64,000 bases of DNA from NCBI RefSeq assembly GCF_002160865.1, contig NZ_NFLJ01000009.1, positions 16,466 through 80,465 on the forward strand. The letters are read 5' to 3'. Of this stretch, positions 7,467 through 17,300 are shown one piece after another. Source of the stretch: Massiliimicrobium timonense. GTDB taxonomy: Bacteria > Bacillota_I > Bacilli_A > Erysipelotrichales > Coprobacillaceae. The position numbers and the translations under genes were made by a program. The notes beneath the pieces are model-generated. The model had not been told where the DNA came from. It worked only from the letters and a program-made list of their open reading frames with translations, and searched no databases. How positions within the stretch are numbered: position 1 is the stretch's first letter; each line of letters opens with the position of its first letter.

Positions 7467-8891
7467 TTAATATCTTACACCACAAGTAAATCCACTTAGA
7501 CTTGTGTAGCTAACAACAGCCCCACTATGTGGAGAGTGAATAACTCTACCACCACCTACGTAGATTCCTACATGACCTGGACGCCAAACAATATCACCTG
7601 GTTTTACTTTAGATAGAGAAATTGTTCTTCCTCCACTCTTTTGTGCACTAGATGTACGCGGGATACTCTTACCGTTTTTACGATATACCCATTGAGTAAA
7701 TCCTGAACAGTCAAATGAACTTGGTCCAGTCGCACCCCATTTGTATGGGCATCCTAATCGTGATTTTGCAGTAGCTACCATTCCTTTATTAGGAGCAATA
7801 TCATCTGGATTAACAACTGTGACTTTCAAAGATTTAGAAGTTGAATTTCCAGCTTTATCTGACACACTGTATGTGACTGTATACTTACCAGCTTTTTTTG
7901 TGTTAACAGAACTACTGATTTTGACTTTAGAAGTCAGATTTCCATCTTTGTTGTCAGTTGCACTCTCTAGATATTTCTTAGCACTAAAGCTCTTACCTTT
8001 TGTAATTTCAACTGAAGATTTAGATAAACTAATCTTCGGTGCACTTAAGTCACCAACATTTACTGTTAATGATTTTTCAGATGTATTTCCAGAAGAATCT
8101 TTAGCAGTAATTTTTAAAGTTGTTTTACCATCCTTTTTCGTATTTACTGTTCCATCTACATCAATAGATTTAACAGTCTTATCAAAGTTATCTGAAACTT
8201 TGACATAATCTGAATAGTCAAACTGAGAACCATAGTCTACTGTAACTGTAGATCCCTTCTTGTAACTAATCGTAGGTGCAGTTGTATCTGAAACATAGAA
8301 TTCAAATGTTTGTTGTGTTGTATTTCCGGCATTATCAGAAACACTCAATTCAATCATTTGTGATCCTAATTTTGAAGTATCAAGTTTCTTATTTGTTTCA
8401 ATGAATGGTGTGACATCACCATCAACATTGTCTGAAGCATTGACATATTGTGCCACATCTTTACTTCCATTCGCTTCCACATTAATAACATAACCTTGAC
8501 TTCCACCTACTGGCTTCAATTCAGGAGCTGTTTTATCAACAACTTCTACTTGAACAACCTTTGTACTTATATTTGAGAACATATCGGTTGCAGTTACTTC
8601 GACGTTATATATACCTAATTGATATGCATCATATGATGTATCATCAATCTTTACATCCATAGCGTCTAGGGAATCACGATTATCAGAAATAGCGAACATC
8701 GTCTTATCTAGCTTTGTTCCATAAAGAACTTCAATCTTATTAGCTTCGATTGTTGGTTTTTCTTTATCAACAGCTGCATAACCAACCAAACCAAATGTTG
8801 AAATACATAACATCGGAATGAACATGGCTTTACGTTTTAAAACATGTTCTTGCATCATTTCTAATAAATTCGTCTTAATATTACTATCCAT
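7467..8891 (-). CDS. Surface NlpC/P60 hydrolase with Ig-like repeats
   Basis: Exported peptidoglycan hydrolase, probably a DL-endopeptidase, 474 aa. The N-terminus has a short cytoplasmic part and one hydrophobic segment (about 25-42). Four Ig-like/DUF5011-type repeats follow (about 45-350), each with the pattern KPTIEANKIEVLYG, TAPELKPVGG, TAPTISYKKG or SAPKISLSKS and ending in a VTATD/VSDNAGN-type strand. The NlpC/P60 domain (about 355-474) has Cys395 in FDCSGF, His440 in GHVGIYVG and a third polar residue in VIHSPHS. The start at 8891 follows AAAGGAGG. A tandem 11-bp repeat upstream may be its operator. Confidence 0.9.
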   Translation of the reverse strand: MDSNIKTNLLEMMQEHVLKRKAMFIPMLCISTFGLVGYAAVDKEKPTIEANKIEVLYGTKLDKTMFAISDNRDSLDAMDVKIDDTSYDAYQLGIYNVEVTATDMFSNISTKVVQVEVVDKTAPELKPVGGSQGYVINVEANGSKDVAQYVNASDNVDGDVTPFIETNKKLDTSKLGSQMIELSVSDNAGNTTQQTFEFYVSDTTAPTISYKKGSTVTVDYGSQFDYSDYVKVSDNFDKTVKSIDVDGTVNTKKDGKTTLKITAKDSSGNTSEKSLTVNVGDLSAPKISLSKSSVEITKGKSFSAKKYLESATDNKDGNLTSKVKISSSVNTKKAGKYTVTYSVSDKAGNSTSKSLKVTVVNPDDIAPNKGMVATAKSRLGCPYKWGATGPSSFDCSGFTQWVYRKNGKSIPRTSSAQKSGGRTISLSKVKPGDIVWRPGHVGIYVGGGRVIHSPHSGAVVSYTSLSGFTCGVRY

Positions 8892-8909
8892 TCGTTGCCT
8901 CCTTTCAAT

Positions 8910-8937
8910 AATATACCCAATTAGAATTATAAAACAA
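8910..8937 (-). promoter_or_regulatory. Promoter of NlpC/P60 gene
   Basis: TTGTTT (8932-8937), 16 bp, TATATT (8910-8915) on the minus strand. Confidence 0.45.
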
Positions 8938-8960
8938 CGTTCACAAAAAGTCCACAACTT

Positions 8961-8982
8961 TCTTAAGAAATTCTTAAGAAAT
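8961..8982 (-). promoter_or_regulatory. Tandem 11-bp repeat, possible response-regulator site
   Basis: The 11-mer TTCTTAAGAAA occurs twice head to tail (8961-8971 and 8972-8982). Each copy is also a palindrome. It lies about 24-45 bp upstream of the proposed -35, a typical activator position, and 11-bp direct repeats are typical of OmpR/PhoB-type regulators. The regulator is not identified. Confidence 0.45.
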
Positions 8983-9129
8983 TGAAATTATATTGATTAA
9001 ATCAATGTTTTTTTAATTAACTTTTTTTGAATTTATAACTATTTTCATACAAATTATGAACTCATTTGTCCATATTTAATCATATTTTGACAGTTTTTTC
9101 ATAAAATAAAATACAAAAAGGAGAATGTT

Positions 9130-9636
9130 ATGATTATTGTCTATTTTTCAATTTATTGTTTTTTAGGATATTGGCTTGAGTCTTTTTATGTTTCATTATT
9201 TCAAAAAAAATGGTGTTCCTCTGGATTATTGAAAGGTCCATATATTCCCTTATATGGTTTTGGTGCCTGTATCCTCATTCTTTGTCAGCCTGTTTTGATA
9301 ACTTTACCCGTTGTTTTTACTTGTCTTATAGGTGGTATCTTGATGACACTTTTAGAACTTGTAAGCAGTTATTATATCGAAAAATGTTTTCATACACGTT
9401 GTTGGGATTATTCACATCATCACTTGCATTATCAAGGAAGGATATGTTTATCATACTTTTTATTATGGTGTGTTTTAAGTGGTGTATTTCTTTATCATAT
9501 ACATCCTTTCATCACTTCATTATCCCTATCACATGATGCCTGTTATCTTTGCAGTCTGATATATATTTCTTTTATTTTAAAAGCCTATGGTGAACGCCTT
9601 TTTCCCTCTCAAAAAAAGGGTATTAAAATTCATTAA
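9130..9636 (+). CDS. CmpB-type membrane protein (DUF1113)
   Basis: Integral membrane protein of 168 aa with four to five hydrophobic segments. It matches the family often labelled 'putative ABC transporter type IV' (CmpB): near the N-terminus FLGYWLES and KGPYIPLYGFGA, later WDYS and GRICLSYFLLW. Its biochemical role is not established, and no ABC ATPase is encoded next to it on this strand. The ATG follows AAAAGGAGAATGTT. It is divergent from the NlpC/P60 gene and ends at a shared terminator with livF. Confidence 0.8.
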   Translation: MIIVYFSIYCFLGYWLESFYVSLFQKKWCSSGLLKGPYIPLYGFGACILILCQPVLITLPVVFTCLIGGILMTLLELVSSYYIEKCFHTRCWDYSHHHLHYQGRICLSYFLLWCVLSGVFLYHIHPFITSLSLSHDACYLCSLIYISFILKAYGERLFPSQKKGIKIH

Positions 9637-9637
9637 A

Positions 9638-9662
9638 AAAGAAGATCATTCCAATCTTCTTT
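9638..9662. terminator. Bidirectional terminator
   Basis: AAAGAAGAT/ATCTTCTTT hairpin with A/T flanks between the convergent CmpB-type gene and livF; the livF stop codon is at its edge. Confidence 0.75.
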
Positions 9663-10359
9663 AACCAAGATAAGCTTCTCTTACCTTTGGATTATTTGCC
9701 ACTTCATTGGCTTTCCCTGACACAATCACATTTCCAGTTTCAAGGACATAAGCACGATCAGCAATTGAAAGTGCTTTATTTGCGTTTTGTTCAACTAATA
9801 ACACCGTTACTCCATCTTTATTAATACTTTTAATAATGTCAAAAATTTCATTAACCAAAATAGGTGATAACCCCATTGATGGTTCATCTAACAATAATAG
9901 CGTTGGTTTTGACATTAATGCGCGCCCCATTGCTAACATCTGCTGTTCTCCACCTGACAGTGTTCCAGCCAATTGATTTCTACGTTCCTTTAAACGTGGA
10001 AATCTTTGATAAACCTTTTCTAAATCTTGTCCTATTTTATTATCCGTACGTAAATAAGCACCCATTTCCAAATTATCTTGAACCGTTAATTGAGCAAAAA
10101 TACGTCTACCCTCAGGAACTTGAGCTAAATTTTTGGCAATAATTTTATGTGCAGGAAGTTTTGTAATCTCATCCCCCATAAAAGATATCGTACCACTTTT
10201 AGGTTTTACCAATCCACTAATAGCATGCATGATAGATGTCTTTCCAGCCCCATTAGCTCCAATCAAAGCCACAATCTCACCTTGATTCACTTCAAAACTT
10301 ACATTTTTAATAGCATGAATCACACCATAATAAACATTTAAATGATCAACTTTTAACAT
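9661..10359 (-). CDS. livF: Branched-chain amino-acid ABC transporter ATPase LivF
   Basis: Second ATPase of the Leu/Ile/Val-type importer, 232 aa. It has Walker A GANGAGKTS, signature LSGGEQQ and Walker B LLLLDEP, followed by SMGLSP and the H-loop replaced by LLVEQNA as is usual for LivF. The start is chosen at ATG 10359 (MLKVDHLNVYYG), with AGGGGG six bases upstream; this site overlaps the last codons of livG, so the two are translationally coupled. It is the last gene of livJHMGF. Confidence 0.94.
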   Translation of the reverse strand: MLKVDHLNVYYGVIHAIKNVSFEVNQGEIVALIGANGAGKTSIMHAISGLVKPKSGTISFMGDEITKLPAHKIIAKNLAQVPEGRRIFAQLTVQDNLEMGAYLRTDNKIGQDLEKVYQRFPRLKERRNQLAGTLSGGEQQMLAMGRALMSKPTLLLLDEPSMGLSPILVNEIFDIIKSINKDGVTVLLVEQNANKALSIADRAYVLETGNVIVSGKANEVANNPKVREAYLG

Positions 10360-10369
10360 GGTCATCCCC

Positions 10370-11134
10370 CTATTCTTCATTTCCTAAATATGCTGCAACC
10401 ACATCAGGATTATTTTTAATTTCATCTGGAGTTCCAAACGCTAAGACTGTACCAAAATTTAAGACTGCAATTTTTTCACAGATCCCCATAACAAGTTTCA
10501 TATCATGTTCAATCAATAAAATCGCAATAGAAAATTTTTCTCTTACAATCTTTATCGTTTCCATTAATTCTTCTGTTTCAATAGGATTCATCCCAGCTGC
10601 AGGTTCATCTAATAAAAGAAGTTTAGGTGCCGTTGCAAGTGCTCTTGCTATTTCGAGTTTACGTTGTTTTCCATATGGTAAATTTCCAGCTTTGACATCA
10701 GCATATTTTTCTAAATCAAAAACACGAAGTAAGCTCATAGCCATTTCCTGCATAGCTTCTTCACCTTTAAAATAACTTGGAAGATGAAGAATAGATGATA
10801 ATAATGAATAATTTTGAGAATGATGCAATCCAACCTTAACATTATCAATAACACTCATCTTTTTGAACAATCGAATATTTTGAAATGTTCTTGCAATCCC
10901 TAATTGTGTAATTTGCGTAGGTGTCATCTTTAAAAGTGACTTCCCATCAAAAAGTATTTGTCCACTCGTTGGTTTATAAACACCTGTCAACAAATTAAAT
11001 ACAGTGGTTTTTCCAGCTCCATTTGGTCCAATCAAACCATATAATTGATCTTTATCCATTTCAAAATTAAACTCATCAACAGCTTTTAAACCACCAAATT
11101 GGATTCCTAATCCCTCTGCTTTTAACAAACTCAT
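10370..11134 (-). CDS. livG: Branched-chain amino-acid ABC transporter ATPase LivG
   Basis: First ATPase of the importer, 254 aa. Walker A is GPNGAGKTT (about 37-45), the Q-loop region includes RTFQNIRLF, Walker B is LLLLDEPAAGMNP, and the H-loop is LLIEHDM. RTFQN and AAGMNP are typical of LivG rather than LivF. The helical insert present in LivG is here (about 100-140). The ATG at 11134 shares one base with the livM stop codon (TGATG). It pairs with LivF to drive the LivHM channel. Confidence 0.95.
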   Translation of the reverse strand: MSLLKAEGLGIQFGGLKAVDEFNFEMDKDQLYGLIGPNGAGKTTVFNLLTGVYKPTSGQILFDGKSLLKMTPTQITQLGIARTFQNIRLFKKMSVIDNVKVGLHHSQNYSLLSSILHLPSYFKGEEAMQEMAMSLLRVFDLEKYADVKAGNLPYGKQRKLEIARALATAPKLLLLDEPAAGMNPIETEELMETIKIVREKFSIAILLIEHDMKLVMGICEKIAVLNFGTVLAFGTPDEIKNNPDVVAAYLGNEE

Positions 11135-12078
11135 CAGTCATCCACCTCCACAGTCTTATTCTTAAAAAATTTAGCTTTAATACGAGGCACTAAATTTTTT
11201 TCTTTGATAATCATTGCAGCAATTAAAACAATTGCATAAAGTAACATACGATAATCTGCAAATGCTCTTAAATACTCTGGCAATATCGTCATGATAATAG
11301 CTGCTATAATAGAACCTTTTAAATTTCCTAATCCACCTAATACAACCATAACTAAAATTTCTACTGATTTATTATAATCAAATGTAGAAGGAACCAGCAT
11401 TCCCATATATTGAGCATATAATCCTCCTGCAATCCCTGCAAAAAAAGCTGAAATAGCAAAAGCTAAGATCTTATAATATGATGTAGGAATACCAGACAAC
11501 TCACTGGCTGTTTCATCTTCACAAATAGAAATAATGGCACGCCCATGACGTGATTTAACAATACAGTAAATGACATAGATTGTAATCACAGCACTTAAAA
11601 AATAGACAGAAAAATCAATATTCATTGCTTGAAATCCCATCAATCCTTTGGCACCATTTGTAATACTTAAATTAAGCATAATAACACGTATGATTTCATT
11701 AAATGCTAAAGTAATGATACAAAGATAATCACCTTTTAATCTTAATGTTGGTATACCAATAACAACGCCAATCAGGCAGGCAGCAATAGCACCAATCAAT
11801 AAGCTTAATAAAAATGGGAAATGAAGATATAAACTACATAAAGCAGATGTATAAGCTCCTACGGACATAAATCCAGCATGTCCTAAAGTTAACTGTCCTA
11901 AATAACCACTCGCTAAATTCAAGCTTGTTGCTAAAATAACATTGATACAAGCCATAATGAGAATTCCTGACCAATAATAGTCAACAATTCCAGCACTCAT
12001 TAAAAACATAATGATTCCATAAATAATCAGCGCCATGATAAAGGATATAATCAAATCTTTTATTTGTTTCTTTTTCAT
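11134..12078 (-). CDS. livM: Branched-chain amino-acid ABC transporter permease LivM
   Basis: Membrane subunit of the Liv importer, 314 aa with about nine hydrophobic segments. Family marks are LNLASGYLGQLTLGHAGF near residues 53-70 and the coupling-helix region SICEDETASELSGI. The start is ATG 12078, with AGGTGATAGGG before it; the in-frame GTG three codons earlier lies inside that ribosome site. It ends overlapping livG by one base. Confidence 0.94.
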   Translation of the reverse strand: MKKKQIKDLIISFIMALIIYGIIMFLMSAGIVDYYWSGILIMACINVILATSLNLASGYLGQLTLGHAGFMSVGAYTSALCSLYLHFPFLLSLLIGAIAACLIGVVIGIPTLRLKGDYLCIITLAFNEIIRVIMLNLSITNGAKGLMGFQAMNIDFSVYFLSAVITIYVIYCIVKSRHGRAIISICEDETASELSGIPTSYYKILAFAISAFFAGIAGGLYAQYMGMLVPSTFDYNKSVEILVMVVLGGLGNLKGSIIAAIIMTILPEYLRAFADYRMLLYAIVLIAAMIIKEKNLVPRIKAKFFKNKTVEVDD

Positions 12079-12087
12079 CCCTATCAC

Positions 12088-12963
12088 CTACACTTTCTCT
12101 CTCATATTCTGACCAAACAATCCTGCTGGTTTAACTAATAAAATAAAGATTAAAATACCAAAAACAACTGCATCTGAAAAAGCAGATGAAATATATGAAA
12201 TTGTAAATGCTTCAGCAACACCAATAATCAATCCACCTACCATTGCTCCTGGAATGCTTCCAATTCCACCAAGAACAGCTGCTATAAAAGCTTTGATACC
12301 TAACATGGCACCTAAATATGGATTAATCAAAGAATAACTCATACCATAAATAATACCTGCAATAGCTCCTAAACCAGAACCAATGGCGAATGTTAGAGAA
12401 ATGGTTGTATTCACATTGATTCCCATTAATTCTGCAGCTCCTCGATCTTCACTGACAGCACGCATTGCTTTTCCCAATTTTGTTTTGTTTATAAACAAAA
12501 GCAATGATCCAGTACAAATAAAAGTTAAGATAAGTGAAAGCAAAGCGACATACGTAATATGAGCTCCAAAAAAAGATACTGTACCACTAGGCATATATTG
12601 AGGAAAAGTTCTGGCAGCAGAGCCAAATAAAATCAAAAATAAGTTCTGTAACAGATAACTGACACCAATAGCAGTAATTAAAACAGCTAAACTCCCACTA
12701 TTTCTAAGGGGCTTATAAGCCACTTTTTCTGTCACAACACCTAATAAAGCACATCCAGCAATTGCTACTAAAACACTGACAATAATGGGTGTCTGCACCA
12801 TAGTTGTCATCACATAAGCCAGATATGCACCAACCATAATAATTTCACCATGAGCAAAATTGATCATTTTAGCAATCCCATATACCATTGTATAACCAAT
12901 GGCAACAAGTGCATACATTCCACCCGTACTCAATCCATTGATGATTTGTGTTAAAAATTCCAT
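12088..12963 (-). CDS. livH: Branched-chain amino-acid ABC transporter permease LivH
   Basis: Second membrane subunit, 291 aa and about eight hydrophobic segments. The N-terminal INGLSTGGMYALVAIGYTMVYG is the LivH family hallmark (positions about 9-30), followed by INFAHGEIIM. The coupling helix region is AVSEDRGAAELMGI. The ATG follows AGGAGGTTTACAA. A hairpin terminator lies between this gene and livJ upstream, which probably sets a lower level of transporter than of binding protein. Confidence 0.95.
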   Translation of the reverse strand: MEFLTQIINGLSTGGMYALVAIGYTMVYGIAKMINFAHGEIIMVGAYLAYVMTTMVQTPIIVSVLVAIAGCALLGVVTEKVAYKPLRNSGSLAVLITAIGVSYLLQNLFLILFGSAARTFPQYMPSGTVSFFGAHITYVALLSLILTFICTGSLLLFINKTKLGKAMRAVSEDRGAAELMGINVNTTISLTFAIGSGLGAIAGIIYGMSYSLINPYLGAMLGIKAFIAAVLGGIGSIPGAMVGGLIIGVAEAFTISYISSAFSDAVVFGILIFILLVKPAGLFGQNMREKV

Positions 12964-12981
12964 TTGTAAACCTCCTGACTT

Positions 12982-13014
12982 AAAAAAATAAAGGAGAAAA
13001 ATCTCCTTTATTTT
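12982..13014 (-). terminator. Attenuating terminator between livJ and livH
   Basis: 13-bp stem AAAATAAAGGAGA/TCTCCTTTATTTT with an AAAA loop and a T-run on the minus strand, placed inside the liv operon. Confidence 0.75.
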
Positions 13015-13018
13015 TCTT

Positions 13019-14170
13019 CTAATCTAAATAACTATATTCACCATTTTTAATAGTTTTAACAACCAATTCTTTTGTTGGATTATGTTGATCATCAAATTCA
13101 AAATGACCTGTAATACCATCATAATTTGTCTTTTCTAACTGTTCACAAATTTTAGCATAATCAGTTGTTCCAGCAGCTTCAACGGCTTTTAATAATACCC
13201 AAGTTGCATCATAAGCCATTGTTCCAAACATGTTTGTATCACTGTTATATTTTTCTTTATATTTAGCTACATAATTTTGTACATCTTCTACACGGTCATC
13301 GAATGTATTTGTATAATAAGCTCCATTGAAAATAGATTTATCAACATCTTTAACTGATAAAACGCCATCCCAACCATCAGTTCCTAAGAATGTACCGTTG
13401 TAACCAGCATTTTTAAATTGACCAACCATAGTTGCAATCATTTCATAATAATCTGGAATATAAACAGCATCTGCACCTGATTGTTTTACTTTTGTAATAT
13501 AGCTTCCAAAATCTTTTGTATCCTTTGGATATTTTTCTTGTAATACAATTTGTGTACCATCTTTATTTGCCTGAGCAACAAATGAATCTGTACATCCCTG
13601 ACTATAATCACTACCACTATTTGTTAAAATAGCAACCTTCTTAACATTAATACGACCATCACCAATAGCTGTCGCAATTGTCTGACCACCCATTGAGTCA
13701 TTAGAGCATGTTCTAAAATAATTGCTTCTTGTACTTCCATCATTATTTAAAGTAATACTATCACCAGAAGTACTTGGTGAAACAATTGGTGTTCCATCAG
13801 CTTTAGATGCCTCTCCTAAAGCTAAACCTTCAGCCGTAATAACCGGACCAACAATTCCAACAACCTTTTCACCAACTAATTTTTTATAAGCATTTACAGC
13901 ATCTGTTTCCTTACCTTGAGAATCTTCAGCTAGTAATTCTACTTTATATTTTGCATCATCAGAATTATTATAATCTTCTATGGCAAGTTCAATAGTATTT
14001 TTAACTGGAATTCCATAAGTTGATGTTTCTCCAGTTAATGGACCAACAAATCCAATTTTAATTGTATCCCCATCTTTTAATTCTGTAGCCGAAGAACCAC
14101 CAGTTCCTCCACCACAAGCAACCAACATACTTGACACAGCCATTAAAGACATAACTTTTTTTATATTCAT
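13019..14170 (-). CDS. livJ: Branched-chain amino-acid binding lipoprotein LivJ/LivK
   Basis: Extracellular substrate-binding component of the Liv importer, 383 aa. The signal peptide ends in a lipobox, SMLVAC with the lipidated Cys19, followed by a Gly/Ser linker. The mature part is a periplasmic-binding-protein type I fold (KIGFVGPLTGETSTYG, GIVGPVITAEG, VSPSTSGDSIT, GSDYSQG). Leu/Ile/Val or a related amino acid is the expected ligand, but binding specificity is not readable. The start follows AGGGGAGAGATAT and the promoter TTGACT-N16-TATAAT lies upstream. Confidence 0.92.
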   Translation of the reverse strand: MNIKKVMSLMAVSSMLVACGGGTGGSSATELKDGDTIKIGFVGPLTGETSTYGIPVKNTIELAIEDYNNSDDAKYKVELLAEDSQGKETDAVNAYKKLVGEKVVGIVGPVITAEGLALGEASKADGTPIVSPSTSGDSITLNNDGSTRSNYFRTCSNDSMGGQTIATAIGDGRINVKKVAILTNSGSDYSQGCTDSFVAQANKDGTQIVLQEKYPKDTKDFGSYITKVKQSGADAVYIPDYYEMIATMVGQFKNAGYNGTFLGTDGWDGVLSVKDVDKSIFNGAYYTNTFDDRVEDVQNYVAKYKEKYNSDTNMFGTMAYDATWVLLKAVEAAGTTDYAKICEQLEKTNYDGITGHFEFDDQHNPTKELVVKTIKNGEYSYLD

Positions 14171-14202
14171 ATATCTCTCCCCTTTTTTTAAATATATTCA
14201 TT

Positions 14203-14230
14203 ATTATACTTATCATTTGATACAAGTCAA
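14203..14230 (-). promoter_or_regulatory. Sigma-A promoter of the liv operon
   Basis: TTGACT (14225-14230), 16 bp, TATAAT (14203-14208) on the minus strand, about 33 bp before the livJ ATG. Confidence 0.7.
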
Positions 14231-14311
14231 TAAAAAATAATATTATTTTTTAAATATTCTAAAAATAATAAAAATATTTATTTATTTAATAAAAAATATA
14301 TTATTTTATAA

Positions 14312-14336
14312 AACAAGGAGTGGATGATTCCACTCC
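14312..14336 (-). terminator. Terminator of the FtsX-type ABC operon
   Basis: Perfect 8-bp stem GGAGTGGA/TCCACTCC right after the permease stop codon, followed by a T-rich stretch on the minus strand. Confidence 0.7.
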
Positions 14337-17300
14337 CTATTCAATACTCTTTAAAGATTCCACCATATCAACCTTATTTAAAACATGTCGCATTGTGAAA
14401 TTAATAAAATAAGTAAAACCTAAAGTCATAATAATAGCATATATATAACTACTGATATTTAATTGTCTAACAAACATTGTCATATCCAATTCCACCGTCA
14501 AAATAATAAACTTGTGAAGGAAATAACCAAAAATCATTCCCAGTAAAGAACCAATCACTGATAAAAGAACATTTTCTCTAAAGATATAGTCATAAACTTC
14601 TTTACGTCTAAAACCTAAAACTTTAATCGTTGCAATCTCACTTTTACGTTCTTGAATATTAATATTTGTCAAGTTATAAAGGACAATGAAATTTAAAGCT
14701 CCTGCACAGACAATCAAAATAACAACAACCAGATTTACACTTTGAACCTGTTTATCAAATTCTTCACCAATTGATGATACATTGGTTAAATTTCCATAAC
14801 CTTTGTCCTGCATATAAGCTTCCAGTGTTTTTTGACTCGAAGCACGATCATCCTGTAAAATCAAGAACGCATTATTCACTTCCAGATCCTGTAATGTCAA
14901 TGATTCATATAAAGTCTGGGACATATAAATATAATTCATAAAATAGTTTTCTGTGATACCTGAAACCTTTACACTATACTTTGTTTCATTGAGTTCAATA
15001 TCAATTGTATCATTATCTTCCACACCAAGCAATTCAGCTGCTTTTGCGGTTAAAATAACACCTTCATCATCAAGAACTAAATCTTTATATGTCTGATAAT
15101 TTCTAAACTGAACAAAGTTTTTCATATTATCCATTGATTGATAAACAATTAATGAACCATATAAATCTTCTTTATCTTTTAAGATATTAATACTCTTATT
15201 TAAAACATATTCCACATTTGCAACTTCGCTACGATTCAATAAATCTTTTTGATAATTCTGTGCTGTTTTGGTTGAAACACTATCTTCTAAACGAACAAGA
15301 TAATCATATGTAAAAACATCTTGATATTGTTTATCAACAACCTGTGATACAGAAGATTTAACACCAAAGCCGGTAATAATTAAAGCTGTACATCCAGCAA
15401 TCCCAATCACAGACATAAAGAAGCGTTTCTTATATCTAAAAATATTACGCATTGTTACTTTCTGATTGAAAGACAAACGACGCCATAACCAATGAATTCT
15501 TTCCAAAAGAATACGTTTTCCAACTTTTGGTGCTTTAGGTCGCATTAAGACCGCTGGCATCAAATTCAATTCACTCATACAAACAAAGAGTGTGACTGCC
15601 AAAATAACAAATACCGATATAAAAACTGTTTCCAGCAAAACCCATGTACTGGCATAAATCGAAATAGGTGCATCCACTTGAAATAACATTAAATTATATA
15701 AATAATAAATAATACGTGGGAAAAATTGTGTTCCAGAAACAATTCCTAAAATACAGGCAAAAAAGGTTGCAAAAATAACATATATGATATATTGCTTCAT
15801 GACATCCCATTTAGAATAACCTAAAGCACGTAATGTTCCACTTTGACTTCTTTGTTCTTCCACCATTCTCGTCATTGTTGTTAATGAAACCAAAGCTGAT
15901 ACAAGGAAGAACATTAATGGGAAAATATCTGCAATAGAAGAAATAGAATCCTTATTAGAATCAAAATTCACAAGTCCTGAATTTTCATGACGTGTTAAAG
16001 TATAAAGCCTTCCTTTAGGAATCTGATCCACTTGATCTCTGGCTTCATCTAACTGCGATTTTGCCTGATCTAATTTGTCTTGAGCTTTTTCTAATTCATT
16101 ATTTGTTTTCAGTTCTTCTAAAGTCAATTGATTTTCTTGTTGTTGAATTTCAAGCTTAGCCTTTTCAATCGCAATAGAAGCTTCATTCAATTGCGTCAAT
16201 CCATCTAATGAGGAAGATGCATTTTTAAGAATATCTCCCATTTTTTCTAAACTAGCTATTGATTTTTGCACTTCTGGAGAAATATTTTCAGTATTTTCAT
16301 TTTGATAATTCTCAAGTTCTTTTTGTAAACTTTCTAAATTTCCTTTTAACTCCTCACTCGTACTTTCAATTGTTTCTAACATGTCTTGAATTTGTGAAGA
16401 TGCTGTTGATTGAGCTTTTAAATATTCAGCTTCTTTTGTAGCCAATGTGATTTTCGCATTCGTTAATTGAATTTTAGCCTCTAATATCTTTTCATCAAAC
16501 AAATCTTTAGAATCACTATATGTCTGATAACCTTCATCATATTCTTTTTGGGCTTCATCTAATTTTGTTTTGGCATCACTTGTCAAATCTTCATACAAGC
16601 GACTCATTTTTAATGATAAAGTACTTTTTATTTTTGTATTCACATCTTCAATATAATCATCATATGCCTCACTGAAAACATTATATTCTTTAGCTCCCTT
16701 TACACAGACAGAAATCTGATTATATAAAATATCTTCATCACGTAATTCATAAAGATCTTCTGGCATAGCTAAAAAATCATTGTTTTCATTTAAAATTTCA
16801 ATATATCCAGCATTCGTTCCATCACCCAAAGTATTCGTTCCACGATCCGTAATAGCAATATAACGAACATCATTCACAACACCAACGATTTTAAAAGTCT
16901 TTTCACCTTGATCATTATGAATAGAAATCTCGTCACCAATCTGATAATCTTCTGCCAGCATTTCTTCATCAATGACACATTCATTGTCTTTTTGAGGATA
17001 ACGCCCATCAACCAGATAAGGTTGATTAAGCATATCTTGATCATATTGTTCACTGGCGTAAACAGTAACTCCTGCCAGTGAATCATTATGATGAATCAAA
17101 GCATCAAATTGATAACCATATTGAATATCTTCAATACCCGATATATTTTGAATTTCACTAATATCATCTTTGGAAAAACCTAATGATGCCATATATGTTA
17201 AATCAGCATAATGGTGTTTGTCCAAGTAATGATCCATTGATTGAGTCATTGTTCCCGGTGTATTTCTTAACCCTGCAAAAAAAGCCGCACCTAAAAATAC

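Noticed and set aside
7741..8208. 155-codon plus-strand frame inside the NlpC/P60 gene
   Set aside because: Shadow of the Ig-like repeats in the real gene; low-complexity Leu/Val/Phe content and no ribosome site.
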